From Diphasiastrum complanatum (taxonomy: Eukaryota > Streptophyta > Lycopodiopsida > Lycopodiales > Lycopodiaceae): a stretch of 64,000 bases of DNA. The notes under the pieces were generated by a model. That model made no database searches and had not been told where the DNA came from. It was given only the letters and a program-made list of their open reading frames with translations. The DNA lies in the NCBI GenBank assembly GCA_029204225.1, contig CM055097.1, positions 34,656,804-34,720,803 of the forward strand. The letters run 5' to 3'. Within the stretch, counting starts at the first letter, position 1. Every line of letters begins with the position of its first letter. This document shows, one piece after another, positions 23,471-36,520 of this stretch. Both the position numbers and the translations under genes were made by a program.

Positions 23471-23682
23471 CGCGCCTATGTGTGTGTGTGCGTGTGCACG
23501 TGTTCGTTGTGTGTGTGTGACCCTCGACACAACAAATCCGTGTGTGTATCTGCGCACACATGCACGCATGCGCACACGCACACACACATCTCCATATAAA
23601 AAACCTTTTGTGGATGAGATATATTGTATGAAGTATAGAGTCTAGAGTCCTTTTTTTTCCTTCTCTCTTTTCCACGGGCCCC

Positions 23683-23759
<77 letters not shown>

Positions 23760-24877
23760 CACAGGTCAACCAACCACCCATAGAGGGAGGGAGGTCCCTC
23801 CATGACCCTAAAAAAAATGAAGAAGGTTAAAATGTGTGTGTGTGTAGATATATAAACAAGGGGGTGCCTCCATTCCATTAAAAGTAAATTTATCAATATT
23901 TACTCCTCCCCCCCCGCACGCACACGCGCACACACACACACACACACTTTTTCTTAAATGTAAACCTCTCATAAAAAATATGAATGTAAATCCACTTAAA
24001 AATGTGAAGCCTCTTGCCCAAACAACTTGCTCTTAACCATTAGGGAGCACACCAGCACTCCGCCCACCCCATATGTTCCCCCCTTCTCCTGTCAATCCAC
24101 CTAAAAAAACATCATCAATGAGCAGACCCGCACTAAGATTTATTCCATGGCTTTCTTATTTATTTTGAATTACCAAAGTTTTACCCATAAATCATGAACA
24201 ATGTTTTACCCAAAGTTCTTTTCTTCATCTAGCATCCATGCCCTATGAAGGAACATATTTGTCATCCTTGCAACAATTGTGGAAAATAGTAGAAGTTGAA
24301 TATCTAAAACTAGACATTTTTTTATTTATTAAAATTGAAATGAAAATTTGACACGAAGTTTTCCTTTGTTCTTACATCTAGGGTTCTTCCTTTTTCTTTT
24401 TTTTCTAGCTCTGTAGTTTTTTATTCTCTTGCTGCACAAGTTTGCTTGATCAATTTGTCCTATCGGCCACATAAATCACACACATGCACATTTCATACAC
24501 ACGAATCCACACACACACACACAACATCGACCACATAAATCACACACACCATCAAACACAAATCATACACACAAATCCACACACAAAGGTACACACGCAC
24601 ACTCGTACACACAAATCCATACACACACACACACACACACATCATCGGTTGTCGGACACACTATGCTAGACTACTCACACGCATGCAGAGATACACGCAC
24701 TCTCACGAATACACACATACATAAACACATGCACTCACGTATATACACACACATACATCGGCCACCTTTCAACAGGCATCAACTTTCCTCCTAAACCGGC
24801 CATCACCCAGATCACCGGCAGCTCGCCGCCGACCGTCGGGTGTGCATTGTCCATCAACGACGGGCACTCTTTACTAG
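23021..24877 (+). mobile_element. Helitron-like non-autonomous element, copy B
   Basis: Second, same-orientation copy of the element at 21331-22715, with the same order of blocks (TG/AC-rich tract 23340-23590, ATCTCCATATAAAAAA near 23588, CT run 23686-23756, second ACCAAAG block near 24168, AC-rich tail). It ends with hairpin-like GTCCATCAACGACGGGC (24849-24865), ACTCTTTA and CTAG (24874-24877), followed by T and a long TA run. No coding content is supported; the long ORFs are microsatellite translations. Confidence 0.62.
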
Positions 24878-24915
<38 letters not shown>

Positions 24916-24924
24916 TATATATAT

Positions 24925-25011
<87 letters not shown>
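24878..25011 (+). repeat. (TA)n microsatellite between two converging Helitron-type ends
   Basis: About 130 bp of TA with a few G interruptions, bounded on the left by the plus-strand terminus (CTAG 24874-24877) and on the right by a minus-strand terminus (CTAG 25012-25015). Confidence 0.95.
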
Positions 25012-25645
25012 CTAGTTGTTGAGTGCTCATCATTGACAGGGCAATGGAAGCCGATCTAGGTGGCAACCAATGATTTGGATGATGACCGTGCCGAGTCTTT
25101 GAAAAACTTCGAGTCGATGAAAAAATTCGAGACTTCAGAAAAATTCTAGTCTTCGGAAAAATTCGATCTTTGAAAAAAAAAGCGAGTAATTTGAAAAAAT
25201 CGAGTCTTTAAAAAAATTCTAGTCTTCGAAAAAATTCAAGTCTTTTGAAAAATTCGACCTAACAGTACAAAGGGTCCTTCGATCTTTCGAAAAAAATTGA
25301 GTTGACAGTTCGATCCTTCGAAAAAATCCAAGTCTTAGAAAAAATTTGATTCCAAAAAAATTTGAGACTTTCCAAAAATTCGATCCTTTGGAAAAATTTG
25401 AGTAGTTGAAAAAATTCAAGTCTTAGAAAAATTCAAGTCATTTGAAAAATTCCATCCTCTGGAAAAATTTGAGCAGTGGAAAAATTCGAATCATTGGAAA
25501 AATTCGATCATTTCAAAAAATTGGAATCGTTCCAAAAAAAAAAATTCGAGTCGTTCGAAAAATTTGAGTCAACGGAAAAAATCGAGTCTTTCCAAAAAAA
25601 AAAATCGCGTCTTGAAAAATTCGAGTCCCTTGAAAAAATCGAGTA
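25012..25645 (-). mobile_element. Helitron-like end plus TTCGAGTC minisatellite array
   Basis: Reading the minus strand, the element ends in a decayed hairpin (25025-25042, GCTCATCATTGACAGGGC on the plus strand), a 9-nt spacer and CTAG (25012-25015). From 25090 to about 25640 the plus strand carries roughly 30 degenerate 17-19-bp units (TTCGAGTC, 2-4 variable bases, GAAAAA). A conserved non-repeat landmark with GGGTCCTTCGATC and GTTGACAGTTCGATCC lies at 25253-25325 and recurs in two other arrays. Confidence 0.65.
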
Positions 25646-25869
25646 AAGATAGGATTCCCTTAAATGGGCTGATGGAAAATACAAATAATTTTCTGTAAGT
25701 TAGTAACTTTCAGGTGAACATCTACAAAAAATGTCCTCGTGTGTTTATTTGCATCTGTTTCAGATTTCATTTGAAGAACTTTGCCTCCAAAATTTAGTTT
25801 GCCTAAGGCAGTATCAGTATGACTGTTTCTCATTGGCAATGGTGAAGAAGCCAAAGGTGAATCATTCGT

Positions 25870-27976
25870 GAATCTTTGGATGTAAGGCCTTTGTACACAT
25901 TTCTAAAGAAGAGAGACATAAGCTTGATGTAGAAGCTATCAAGTGCATATTCCTAAGATATTATGATCGTGCGAAGGGTTATAGGTGTTTTGATCAAGTG
26001 GAGAACAAAATACATGTCAACTGCGATGTTATCTTTGATGAATCTAAGATGTATGAAGACGAGGATGCTGAGAAGATGGATACATTTAGTGATAAAGTTG
26101 GTAAAGTGTGAATTCCTCCTGATGATGATCTATTTATAGAATTTCCTAGTGATGGACGCAAGGATATCCCCATGACACTGCCACTAAACCTCAAGAAACA
26201 GGTTGGAGAGGTAGAGATAAATTTTTTGGTGCAAGAAGGATTGAAGTTGTAGGTGACAAACGCAAAGAGAAAGATGTATCCTGAGATACATTTTCACTAA
26301 GAAGCCATTCACCTGACAGGAAACTCCCTAAGTGGTTTGAGAGATTGATGGAAAGCCGCAACATGGATGACTTTCCAAGATCATCTATCCAGGGAGAGCT
26401 ACGAAAGTCAACAAGAGAGGACACAACCTGATAGGTATGAAGCAAATTATGCTCTCTTATCTAGCATTATTCAAAACAAAGAACCTTTGACTTATGTTGA
26501 AGCGAAGGATGATGACATTTGGGTCAAGGCCATGGAAGAGGAGATGTAGTCAATTGCTAAGCATAGCACATGAGACTTAGTAGGTAGGAAACCCATTGGT
26601 TGTAAATGGGTGTACAGGACTAAGTACCATGCAGATGAAAGTATTGCAAAGCACAAAACAAGATTGATGATCAAAGGGTATGCACAAAGTAAAGGGATCG
26701 ACTATGAGGAGACCTTTGCGCCAATATGTAGGTGGAATACTCTACGTCTGCTTGTTGCTTTAGCTTCACATTTTGGTTGGCCTTTGCATCAGATGGATGT
26801 GAAATCTGTGTTTCTAAATGGTGAGTTAGAAGAAGAAGTGTTCATGGACCAACCTGACGGCTTTGTAGCAAAAGGACAGGAGAATAAAGTATGTCGCTTG
26901 AATAAAGCACTTTGTGGTACAACAGGATTGATGCTTACTTTTGTTCTAAGGGGATGGTGAGAACACACTCTGATCCAAATCTTTATGTTTTATGCTTTGA
27001 TGGTATGGTTGTTTTGGTTGATCTTTATGATGATGACTTGATTATCATGGAAAATAATCAAGAGATGATAGACATGATCAAGAAAGATCTCATGGAACAA
27101 TTCAAGATGACAGATCTCAGCATAATGCATTATTGCCTTGGAGTGAAGGTGTGGCAAAAAGGACACGAAGTGGGTCTAACACAAGTGAAATATGTCAGAG
27201 AGTTGTTGCACAGGTTCAGGTTGCAGGATTGCAAGCCAGTGAATACTCCTATTGAACCAGGTAAAAAGCTTTCTAAGCTTGACGAATCATAGCCATTTGA
27301 TGCTACGCTGTATAGGCAGTTAGTAGGGAGCATGATTTATCTTACTATGACTAGACCAAATATATGCTATGTTGTTGGTATTGTAAGTTAGTTTTTGACA
27401 ACACCTACAAAAATGCATTGGAAGGCAGCCAAATGCATTTTGCGATATGTCAAAGGCAATTCAGATTATGGCTTGGTATACAGGAAGCATGAGGGTTTAC
27501 CTGAGTCATGTGGCCATGTGGATGCGGATTGGGGATATGACTACAACGATCGTAGATCCACCAAAAGATATGTATTCTAGCCTTGTGATAGTTGCTTTTC
27601 CTGGTCTAGTAAGAAGCAGAGTATAGTTGCTCTATCCATAACAAAAGCAGAGTACAAGGCAATGTGTAGCGCAACACATGAAGCTATATGGTTGAGACAA
27701 ATCTTGGAAGAAGTTGGCATGAAACAGGAAAATCCCATGACTATACATAGCGACAGTCAGAGTGGCATTCAGCTAGCAAAGAATCCAGTGTTCCATGCGA
27801 GAACCAAACACATTGAGATTCAGTATCACTTTATATGTGAGAGGCTGCTGAGTCGTGAAATTAATGTTGATCATTGTAGTACGGACGAACAACTAGCTGA
27901 CATTTTCACTAAGCCACTCATTAGATAAAAGTTTGATAAGTTAAGATCAAAACTTTATGTACTTAAAGTTTGTTAA
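25870..27976 (+). pseudogene. Copia F: integrase C-terminus, RT and RNase H
   Basis: Ty1/copia pol remnant. The integrase tail is visible at 25900-26110 (KCIFLRYYDRAKGYRCF, HVNCDVIFDES). RT starts near 26500 (WVKAMEEEM, stop, GCKWVYRTKY) and continues through ETFAPICRWNTLRLLVALAS and HQMDVKSVFLNGELEEEVFM. A frameshift or deletion at about 26910 removes the YGLKQ stretch. The catalytic site reads YDDD (LYDDDLIIM), an unusual Val-to-Asp change. RNase H follows (HVDADWGYDYNDRRSTKRYVF, stop; then EAIWLRQILEEVG, IHSDSQSGIQLAKNP and ADIFTKPLIR). Several stops make it inactive. Gag and protease are absent, and a TTCGAGTC array ends about 230 bp to the left. Confidence 0.93.
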
Positions 27977-28600
27977 CTTTGAAGCTACGTATATGGATGT
28001 ATAAAAAGTAGATTCTACTTTTAGGGAGAGAGTCAGAATTAAAAGTATATATCTCCATCATTGCTCCAACGATGGTAGAGCATTGGAAATGATGCATAAG
28101 CACTATGCTTTTGCATAGCAAACACTTTGTGTGTGTTGTAGATCATTCAGCGCTTAAAAGTCTTTGAAGGGACAACGATGGACAACCACCATTGAGTGCA
28201 TTTGAATGCTTTGATCGTCACTCTTTTTTGATTTGTAACTCAGAACATATTTTTTTGTAGCCCATCGCCGATGGACAACAATGAATCGTCTGTTTTTATG
28301 CTCTTTACAATGCAGAGTTATATGTGGAATGTATGTTTACATAACAAATGAGATGTATGTTTTACAACTTTTGTTGTGACTCACTATTGACACTTGAGTC
28401 TTTGACTTTAATCCATCTGCTTTCAAAGCACTTCGAAATCCGTCGATCTAGGTATGTACACAAATGGCAAACACTTCTTTTATTATAGTAAAGACAGGTA
28501 TACATAATGTTATACTTCTAAACTATCATAAGTCAAGAATAAATAGGATTCGAAGGAACATGTTTTGTTATGGTATAATTTGTAATACTATCATGGGGCT
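27977..28600. other. 3' flank of copia F, LTR not resolved
   Basis: A purine run (TTTTAGGGAGAGAG, about 28018-28031) could be the polypurine tract, but no TG-starting LTR with a second copy is present. Inverted CCATCGCCGATGG-like strings occur near 28260. No ORF recognised. Confidence 0.35.
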
Positions 28601-28619
28601 TGTTGAAACTCATTCAGAT

Positions 28620-29783
28620 ACATAGACCCGGATTTGTCAAAAACCATTTTTCGTATAAAGAAGGAGACGTCCTTGAACAATCATGACTTCCTCACAAGAT
28701 TTCATTACGACGACTATTCAGGTTGGTGTTTCGAACGTACTTTGGTTGCATAATTGCAAATAATAGTGTGGTCTCAATATCTATGAATAAAATTGGTATT
28801 GTAGTGGAGGAGATACGATGCTACAAAGTAAGGCATTAGGCCTACCTTGCTTACTTTTGGACAAAGTACAATAGAATCAACTTTAACAGTTGCTCATGCT
28901 TATAAAACAATGCCTTAACATAAAGGATCTCTTTTTGCCTTAATTCCTTTGAAACCTAAACATATGTTAGGATAATATTTAGTATAATAAGGGTTTATTA
29001 CCTAAGTGCTCTTAAAAGCACATGGATTTGTGCAAGAGCTATTGCATTCATAGGGATTGGAATGGCATGGAATTGCCCTAATCCTATTGTGAATTTTAGG
29101 ATTAAATTCTTTAGTAGTTGTATATGCACACAAGTATTGTTTAACTTGTTAATAAGACACGATTAGATTTTAAGTTTCATACAACAAGAGGATAGCTGGT
29201 GTGCTCTTGGAAAGCATGGATACGCTCAAGAGTTACGAAAATCATACATCATTGGTTCTTCATACAACAGGTACAAGTATTTGTATGGCATGAGTTTGCT
29301 CCTATACTTATGTACAAATCCAAGCTACTCCTAGTTTGCTATATGCAATCTATTTAATACAGTTAGATTTCAATACTTAATGAATGATTTAATGTAAAGA
29401 TAAGAACCAATACCAATATACTGATTAGAATGGCAGAAGCCTTGATATGGTAAGGTTATGGTTTGGCCTATTGCTATAAGCAATACGTAGTAGGGAAGAT
29501 TGGACTATATAATGTCATTGGCAATGCATGTTGTCAAGTTGGTGAGCTTATTTTGTACATGGATAACAACTGACATTCAACGTTAACACCTGTCTTCCTC
29601 ACTATGCTAAGTTGTGCGGTTTTGTGTGGTGAAATGGTGGTAGGTACCAGTTGGATGTCTTGAAATAGGTTTTGCTTTACGATGCTTTATGAGTACTGTA
29701 TACTTTTCAGCTATGTTTTTCCTTGTTGGTTTATGAATGAAGGATTTCAAAAGGTTTGGTCTTGACTTGTCAAGAGGAGCTTT
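28620..29783 (+). repeat. Diverged direct duplication, copy 1
   Basis: Homologous to 31040-31890 in the same orientation. The best-preserved part is 29546-29783 (CCTTGTTGGTTTATGAAT, GGATGTCTTGAAATA) against 31659-31890. Matching blocks also occur at CTATTCAGGTTGGTGTTTC (about 28708) and at the AATCCAAGCTACTC block (about 29316). It ends at the TC microsatellite. No coding function recognised. Confidence 0.6.
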
Positions 29784-29785
29784 GT

Positions 29786-31039
<1,254 letters not shown>

Positions 31040-31890
31040 TGGATACGGATTTTAACTTCTTTAAAAGCAAGCACGACCACTTCACAAGAGTCGTTAGCGT
31101 CTACCATTCAGGTTGGCGCTTCTCACACTTCTCAAGGGTTTGAAACTTCAAAAATGATACATTGGCAACATAAGAGATTTTTTGATTAACGTAATTCTAG
31201 AAGAGCAGGTCAATTCGTAAAGCAGTTCATTACATATCTCTTTCTCGTACATACACTAACATAGTATACCGAATCAATGCTTAGCATACAAATGATGATA
31301 ACCTACATTAGCTACTTAAGTTATTGTGTACAAACTCTTTCATGAATGATTACAAATATTGTATTTTGGTTTTCCTTAAAGAAGTCACGATCATGACTCA
31401 TAGACAATATAACGATGAGATAGCTTGCGGCCTCTTGTATAGCATGGATTTGCTCAAGATGTTACGAGTACCGTACATTATCTGTTTAAAGGTAGGAATG
31501 CTGGTATGGCGGCATGGATTTGTCCCGCACTTCATGTATCAATCCAAGCTACTCACTCGTTTGCAAACTTCTTTATATTTTATATAGCTTATTTTGTAAA
31601 GTGCGTATTTGTTTGATTTAAATTTTCATCCTTACCGCATGTTGATTAGTTAAGTAAACTTATTTTGTACACGGATAACAACTGGCATTCAGCGTTGACA
31701 CTTGTCTTCCTCACTGTGCTAACTCGTGCAGTTTTGTGTGGTGGGATGGTGGCAGGTACCAGCTGGATGTCTTGAAATATGTTTTGCTTTACGGTGCTTT
31801 CTACAACTGTATACTTTTCAGCTATGTTTTCCTTGTTGGTTTATGAATAAAAGGTTTTAAAAGGTTTTGGTCTTCACTTGAGGAGCTTTG
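31040..31890 (+). repeat. Diverged direct duplication, copy 2
   Basis: Counterpart of 28620-29783, shorter by about 300 bp. The shared segment with TACCAGCTGGATGTCTTG lies at 31755-31780. It is followed at 31901-31936 by a CA microsatellite. Confidence 0.6.
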
Positions 31891-31899
31891 ATATGTTAA

Positions 31900-31900
<1 letters not shown>

Positions 31901-31936
<36 letters not shown>
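31901..31936 (+). repeat. (CA)n microsatellite
   Basis: A CA run of about 36 bp at the end of duplication copy 2. Confidence 0.95.
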
Positions 31937-31939
<3 letters not shown>

Positions 31940-32877
31940 CCACTGCATGATGGTTTAGACAAATTCCATGAGATCTTAATATTTGAGGATAAAAAAGAGA
32001 AACCTCTATAAAATAGCAAAGATGCTCAAGAAGATATATGTAAATTGAATGGAGATAAAGGTTTTCAAATGACACAACACAATAAATATAGATGGATCCT
32101 AAGAAACCCAACTCAAGAAGAGACCAAATGTCCATTCATAAACCAGTTGCGTGAGAAAGAATTTCATTGAAGTTGAGATATCATTAAAAAAACTAATAAA
32201 AATCTATACATAAGGACAACTCTTATTCCAAATTAGCTAACTAACCACATTTTATGAAATAATGCACACATACAAGAGCATAAAGGGGTCATGGGACCAC
32301 ACCCCCCCTTGTTTGGAGACAATTTGTATTATGCAAAGACACCAATAATAGAAATGCACGTCAGTTTGATGTTATGTGCACAAGACAATAGCAGGCGAAA
32401 CTGCATGCTCAAGAAGCTAACTCCGCTCTATAAAAGCTATGAGCTTATTATTGACAATCATTCTAAAAAAATAATCTATACATGAAACCATCTACAGTGT
32501 CTGTCTCTCTGTAAATCACTATAACTTACTTCTTACTTCATTAGATTACAATGGTCATCTATGTAGATGAGTGTACAAAGAAGATGGCGTGCAACCGTTG
32601 TGCCGTCTGGAGGAGATCGTGGCTGTTGCTATCATTTTTCAAGTCGTTGCACTGTACATGGAGTGAAGCATGAGAAGGCTTTAACAATTTGGAGTCGAGC
32701 GAGTCATTGTTGTGGCCAGTTAAGTTGGATAGTCAATAAGTCGACATGTCGAACAAGTCAGGTTTTCCCGATATGTCGGTTGAGTCGACAAGTCGGGCTT
32801 ACCCAATAAGTCGGCCTACTCCGATAAGTCGGGTGTTATTATCTTGCATGTCTTTAGTAATAGAGTATTTTTGCAGA
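31937..32877. other. Unassigned DNA with a GTCGG-rich patch
   Basis: No gene recognised. At 32690-32835 short motifs (AAGTCGGGCTTACCC, AATAAGTCGGCCTACTCCG) recur about every 20-25 bp. They could be a minisatellite of the same style as the TTCGAGTC and GGGTC arrays. Confidence 0.4.
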
Positions 32878-33650
32878 CTATGCGACAATGCGAGTAAAAT
32901 AGCAGATGCACTGGTCCATTGTAGCTCGAACATATCTGATGACTCTTATAAGAGCCTTCCAATGGGTAATGCCAGGATTAGCCATGAGTTTGCTAAGTGA
33001 GTTAACTACAAATGCGATATCAGGTCTTATGCAAACCATTGCATACATGAGAGATCCAAGTATCGATTGATAATGATACTCTCTCATCTGCTCCTCTTCA
33101 TGCTTGGTCTGAAGACATTGGTCCTTCGACAATCGCAGGCCTGGATCCATCGGTGAGTGAGCTAATTTACAATTGATCAAATTATATCTGACAAGAGTAT
33201 TGTGAAGATAACTTTGTTGAGTGATATAAATCAACTACCTCACTTTGTCTATGTGGATTTGAATACCCAAACAGTAGTGAGCTTCGCCCAAATCGGTCAT
33301 GTTGAATTTGGAAGACAACATGTCTAGCATCCTTCACCAGATTGGTACTCTCGCTAAAAAGCAACGTTTTGTCGGCATTTCTTCTGTGTGATTCTATGTC
33401 ATACCTCTGTAGTTGTGGTAAGTGTGGGTGGTGGAGGGTTAGATATGGTTGTGAAAAGTTCACGGGGGAGGGTTGGGTATTTGCGGAGTAGATAAGTAGT
33501 GGGTATTTGCGGAGTAGATAAGTAGTGGATGGTGAATAAGGTTGAGTGTCGAGGTGGTGAGGTGATTGTTCATGTGGTGGAGAGAGGGGTGTGTCATCGA
33601 GTGAGGGTGATGAGGCTTGATAGGTGGTGTCAGGTTGAGTGGTAGTGGGG
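32878..33650 (-). pseudogene. Copia K: RT fragment joined to a Pro-rich linker
   Basis: On the minus strand a Pro/Ser/Thr-rich stretch (about 33650-33350), typical of the integrase-RT linker, is followed by RT palm-end sequence (DLGEAHYCLGIQIH near 33280, in another frame). Then come QQSYLHNTLVRYNLINCKLA, SLMYAMVCIRPDIAFVVNSL and HWKALIRVIRYVRATMD. The RT fingers and the catalytic YVDD are deleted between linker and palm end. The frame breaks near 33235. It is a remnant of a copia lineage different from B/C/D. Confidence 0.85.
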
Positions 33651-33944
33651 TTAGGCTCTTCAGTTGAGATGCCTCGTTCGTGGTTCATGGTAGTACCCCT
33701 TGTGTGCTTTGAGGTTCCACCATTGCCGAGTGATACCTTGGATTATCCCGTTGTTGTCCTGTGTGTAGCACGAAGGTCCAGGATTATCGGTTCCTTCATC
33801 CTGTTGTCTATGGTGCTTGGCATGTGTTTCTTTATGCTTTGTGTGTAATGTTGGTAGATGCCGGCGTAATGTTTTTAGCTGTCCTTCTAGCTCCTCACTC
33901 CGTGTGTTGAGCGCAATTTAATTTGTTAGAGTGGTCTGCTGCAA

Positions 33945-34385
33945 TTATTGTGCTTGCGTCTGGTTCGCCATCAGTACCTGAGTTAACTTCTGATAGGAAG
34001 CGAGAGGTATTACGGTGTCCTCCGAGATTGTTGGTGCTTGGAACTGGTTGAAATCAATCCGTTGAATATTGCCCATCATAGCGGTCTGTAAGTTCCTGTG
34101 GCTTCGTCGTTCACCTTCTAACTGTGTTTCTAGGGTCTTGATGAGATCATCCCTACGTTGTAAGCGTGCTTGAATGTCCTTGTTATTTTGGTGCAGCTCT
34201 TTGAGGTCAGCCATGAATTTTCTTTCTTTGTTTTTTAATTGAGCAACCTCTTGTTCTAATTCTGTGGAATTAATCTGCCATTCTTGTACCTTCGTGTGAA
34301 GGCAGTAGGTCTCAAGTTGAATCATTTCCTTGTTGTTCTTGCTAGATTTTTTATGGAAAATTGATCTAATTCTAGATCCAGTCAT
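33945..34385 (-). CDS. Unrecognised coiled-coil ORF, 146 codons
   Basis: The minus-strand ORF begins MTGSRIRSIFHKKSS and has a long heptad-like, Lys/Glu/Gln-rich stretch (about residues 35-105, such as ELEQEVAQLKNKERKF and RRDDLIKTLETQLEGERR). It ends MANQTQAQ with a stop soon after. I do not recognise the family. It lies directly upstream (minus strand) of the copia K linker and may be part of a retroelement gag or a captured host exon. Coding status is uncertain. Confidence 0.4.
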   Translation of the reverse strand: MTGSRIRSIFHKKSSKNNKEMIQLETYCLHTKVQEWQINSTELEQEVAQLKNKERKFMADLKELHQNNKDIQARLQRRDDLIKTLETQLEGERRSHRNLQTAMMGNIQRIDFNQFQAPTISEDTVIPLASYQKLTQVLMANQTQAQ

Positions 34386-34482
34386 TGGTTGATTAGTAGA
34401 TCAAGTAATCTAGCTTCCAAAACCTCTTGAGGATATGATCTAGATCCATTCTTGGTATTTATTTCTCTGAAATTTCACAAAG

Positions 34483-34797
34483 ATGGCCAATGAAATCATT
34501 TGGCTCAAACAGTTCCTTGATGAACTGGGCGAAACAAGGAATGAACTTCTAGTTTTGCAGATGGACAACACATCTGCAATACATCTGACAAAAGGCCCTG
34601 CGTTTCACTCAAGGACGAAACACATTGCAATCAAGTACCACTCAATAAGGGATCTAATCGGGAAGAAGATGTAGCAAACCACTTTCATTGGAACGAAGGA
34701 GATGGTTGCTAGCATTTTCACAAAGGCTTAGACAAAGGTCTGTTCGAGAAACAGAGGAGGAGTCTTGGAATCATCAAGCCATCATGCTTTGAGAGGG
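34483..34797 (+). pseudogene. Copia D: RNase H C-terminus
   Basis: MANEIIWLKQFLDELGETRN, then MDNTSAIHLTKGPAFHSRTK and HIAIKYHSIRDLIGKKM, then a TAG and the rest of the tail in frame (TFIGTKEMVASIFTKA). Closely similar to the end of copia B. Everything upstream is missing. It ends in a polypurine tract (TTTGAGAGGGAGC). Confidence 0.9.
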
Positions 34798-34800
34798 AGC

Positions 34801-35890
34801 TGAAGAAACAAAAGGTTTCAATTGCCAAAGCTTTGCTAGCTATCAACCCACAAAGAGAAAATGTTCGCGAACATTGCGTGACACACGACATGAAATTGTT
34901 CGCGACAAAAAATAATTTGTGCTCCACAAAGGACCAATAGGATCAACCAAGTACCATGGAGTACAAACATTTGATCTGGTATTGTGACATCAACAGAAGC
35001 GCTTTAGGAATGTGACTGATTCGCCACTCTTATAATCCATGATTAGTTATAGATGTCTAATCTGTCTAATCAGAAAAGTTACACAACCTGACATGAAAAA
35101 GTTTGCAAACAATATACATTCTGCTTGATGCACATAAACAATAAGACAAAAATATACAGAATACATGTCCGCCTGTGAGCGAGACAATTTTGTAAAAAAA
35201 AAGATCAATAGATCCAAGAATTCCGCTAGTAAGTGAGACGTTATTTGTGAGAGAATTGTTTTTCTCTCACGCCAATGCACTGTGTGGACACAATACTTGA
35301 AAAACAAGAGGATCAATAGATAATATTGTAGCTGTTATGCACATATCATTCTGATTGTTGTATGATCTCGAATAAATTTTTGTCTGCTATTGTTCGTGTA
35401 TCTCATGCATTTGTTTTATTCAATTCCGCACACTGGTTCAATTGTCTTGAATGTTGTATTAATCTATAATGTAGATCGGCAATGTCTGTCTACATTCTGG
35501 AGGATTGTAAGAATGATATAGCCAGTAGTGACCATCAATCATATCTGAATTCCACACGAACTGATTTCTTTCATGACTATTTTCGCTTCGTGTTTCGCTT
35601 CATTTCGTTTTGTTTCGTTTCTTGTTGTATTACACAGCTTGATTGATCTTTGTACAATTAATATCAGAATTCATTTTGTTTCGTTTTGTTTTGCTTCAAT
35701 TCGTTTTGTTATAAATTCCGATTGATCTTTGCAAAGAAAGGAAGAATCAATATTAGAGCTCGTCTATGTTTCACGAATTTTCCTCGAAGAGAATTTATTC
35801 GCGAACAAAATAGTTTTGCGAATCGTTCGAGGAGTTTCATCAGTTTGTCACCAAAATTTTACTAGAATTTCAATTGTCCGATTTCCATCA
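34801..35890 (+). mobile_element. Copia D 3' LTR (1090 bp)
   Basis: TGAAGAAAC... to ...TTTCCATCA. Its edges are supported by the polypurine tract on the left and by the inverted homologous LTR of copia C (40111-about 41123) on the right. TTCGCGAA-type strings recur in it. The right edge abuts a sequence homologous to 20046-20480 (inverted), so the element appears to sit inside that unknown repeat. Confidence 0.88.
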
Positions 35891-36520
35891 GATTTAAATC
35901 CTACACTAAACACCTCTTTGATACTTACCAAGCATGTTACCTTGCCTAGGTATACGAAATGGAATGAAAGTAAGTGGCAAGGTGTAATTTGTGAATTGAT
36001 AGATGACATGATAATCGCTAAAGAGTTGCCTTCAATTTCACATAGAGCAACTACTATGAACATTAGTGTACAAATCGGAAGACAAGATGTAAATGATCTT
36101 CTTTGGTTGTTCAATGATTTAAATCAAAAAGTGGGACCAAGAACCATTTATGCGGTAGATGTCGCTATAGCACCTAGAATACCATGACCATCACATCAAA
36201 TTGCTCCTACAAGGAGTGATCTCACAATTTGTGTGGCAATGGGAGTAGCGTAATCACTGAAGGATCTTTGCAATTAATCAAGTGTATAATTAACTCCAAA
36301 CTCCTTCATCCAATGTATGACTATAAGATGGATGATACCTAAACAATTGTTTTCGTTCTTTTCTCGCGTAATGGGCAAAACGAGATGAATTTTCCAATTT
36401 CCATTATCTCATTTAAGTCTCCACCTCTTTATTTAGCGATGACAAGTTGAATAAATCATGCAAGTCGAGGATGGGGTAGAGTTTGTTGAGTAGGATATGC
36501 AAATGATCCCCCTTGTAATG
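35891..36520 (+). pseudogene. Unrecognised repeated ORF, plus-strand copy
   Basis: Homologue of the minus-strand fragment at 20046-20480. It keeps a longer open frame to 36187: KHVTLPRYTKWNES, ICELIDDMIIAKELP, DVNDLLWLFNDLNQKVGP. The copia D LTR cuts off its start. From 36188 to 36520 there is only unassigned DNA up to LTR copy 2. The family is not recognised. Confidence 0.5.

Noticed and set aside
23216-23781. His-Thr and Arg-Glu repeat ORFs
   Set aside because: Microsatellite translation within the second Helitron-like copy.
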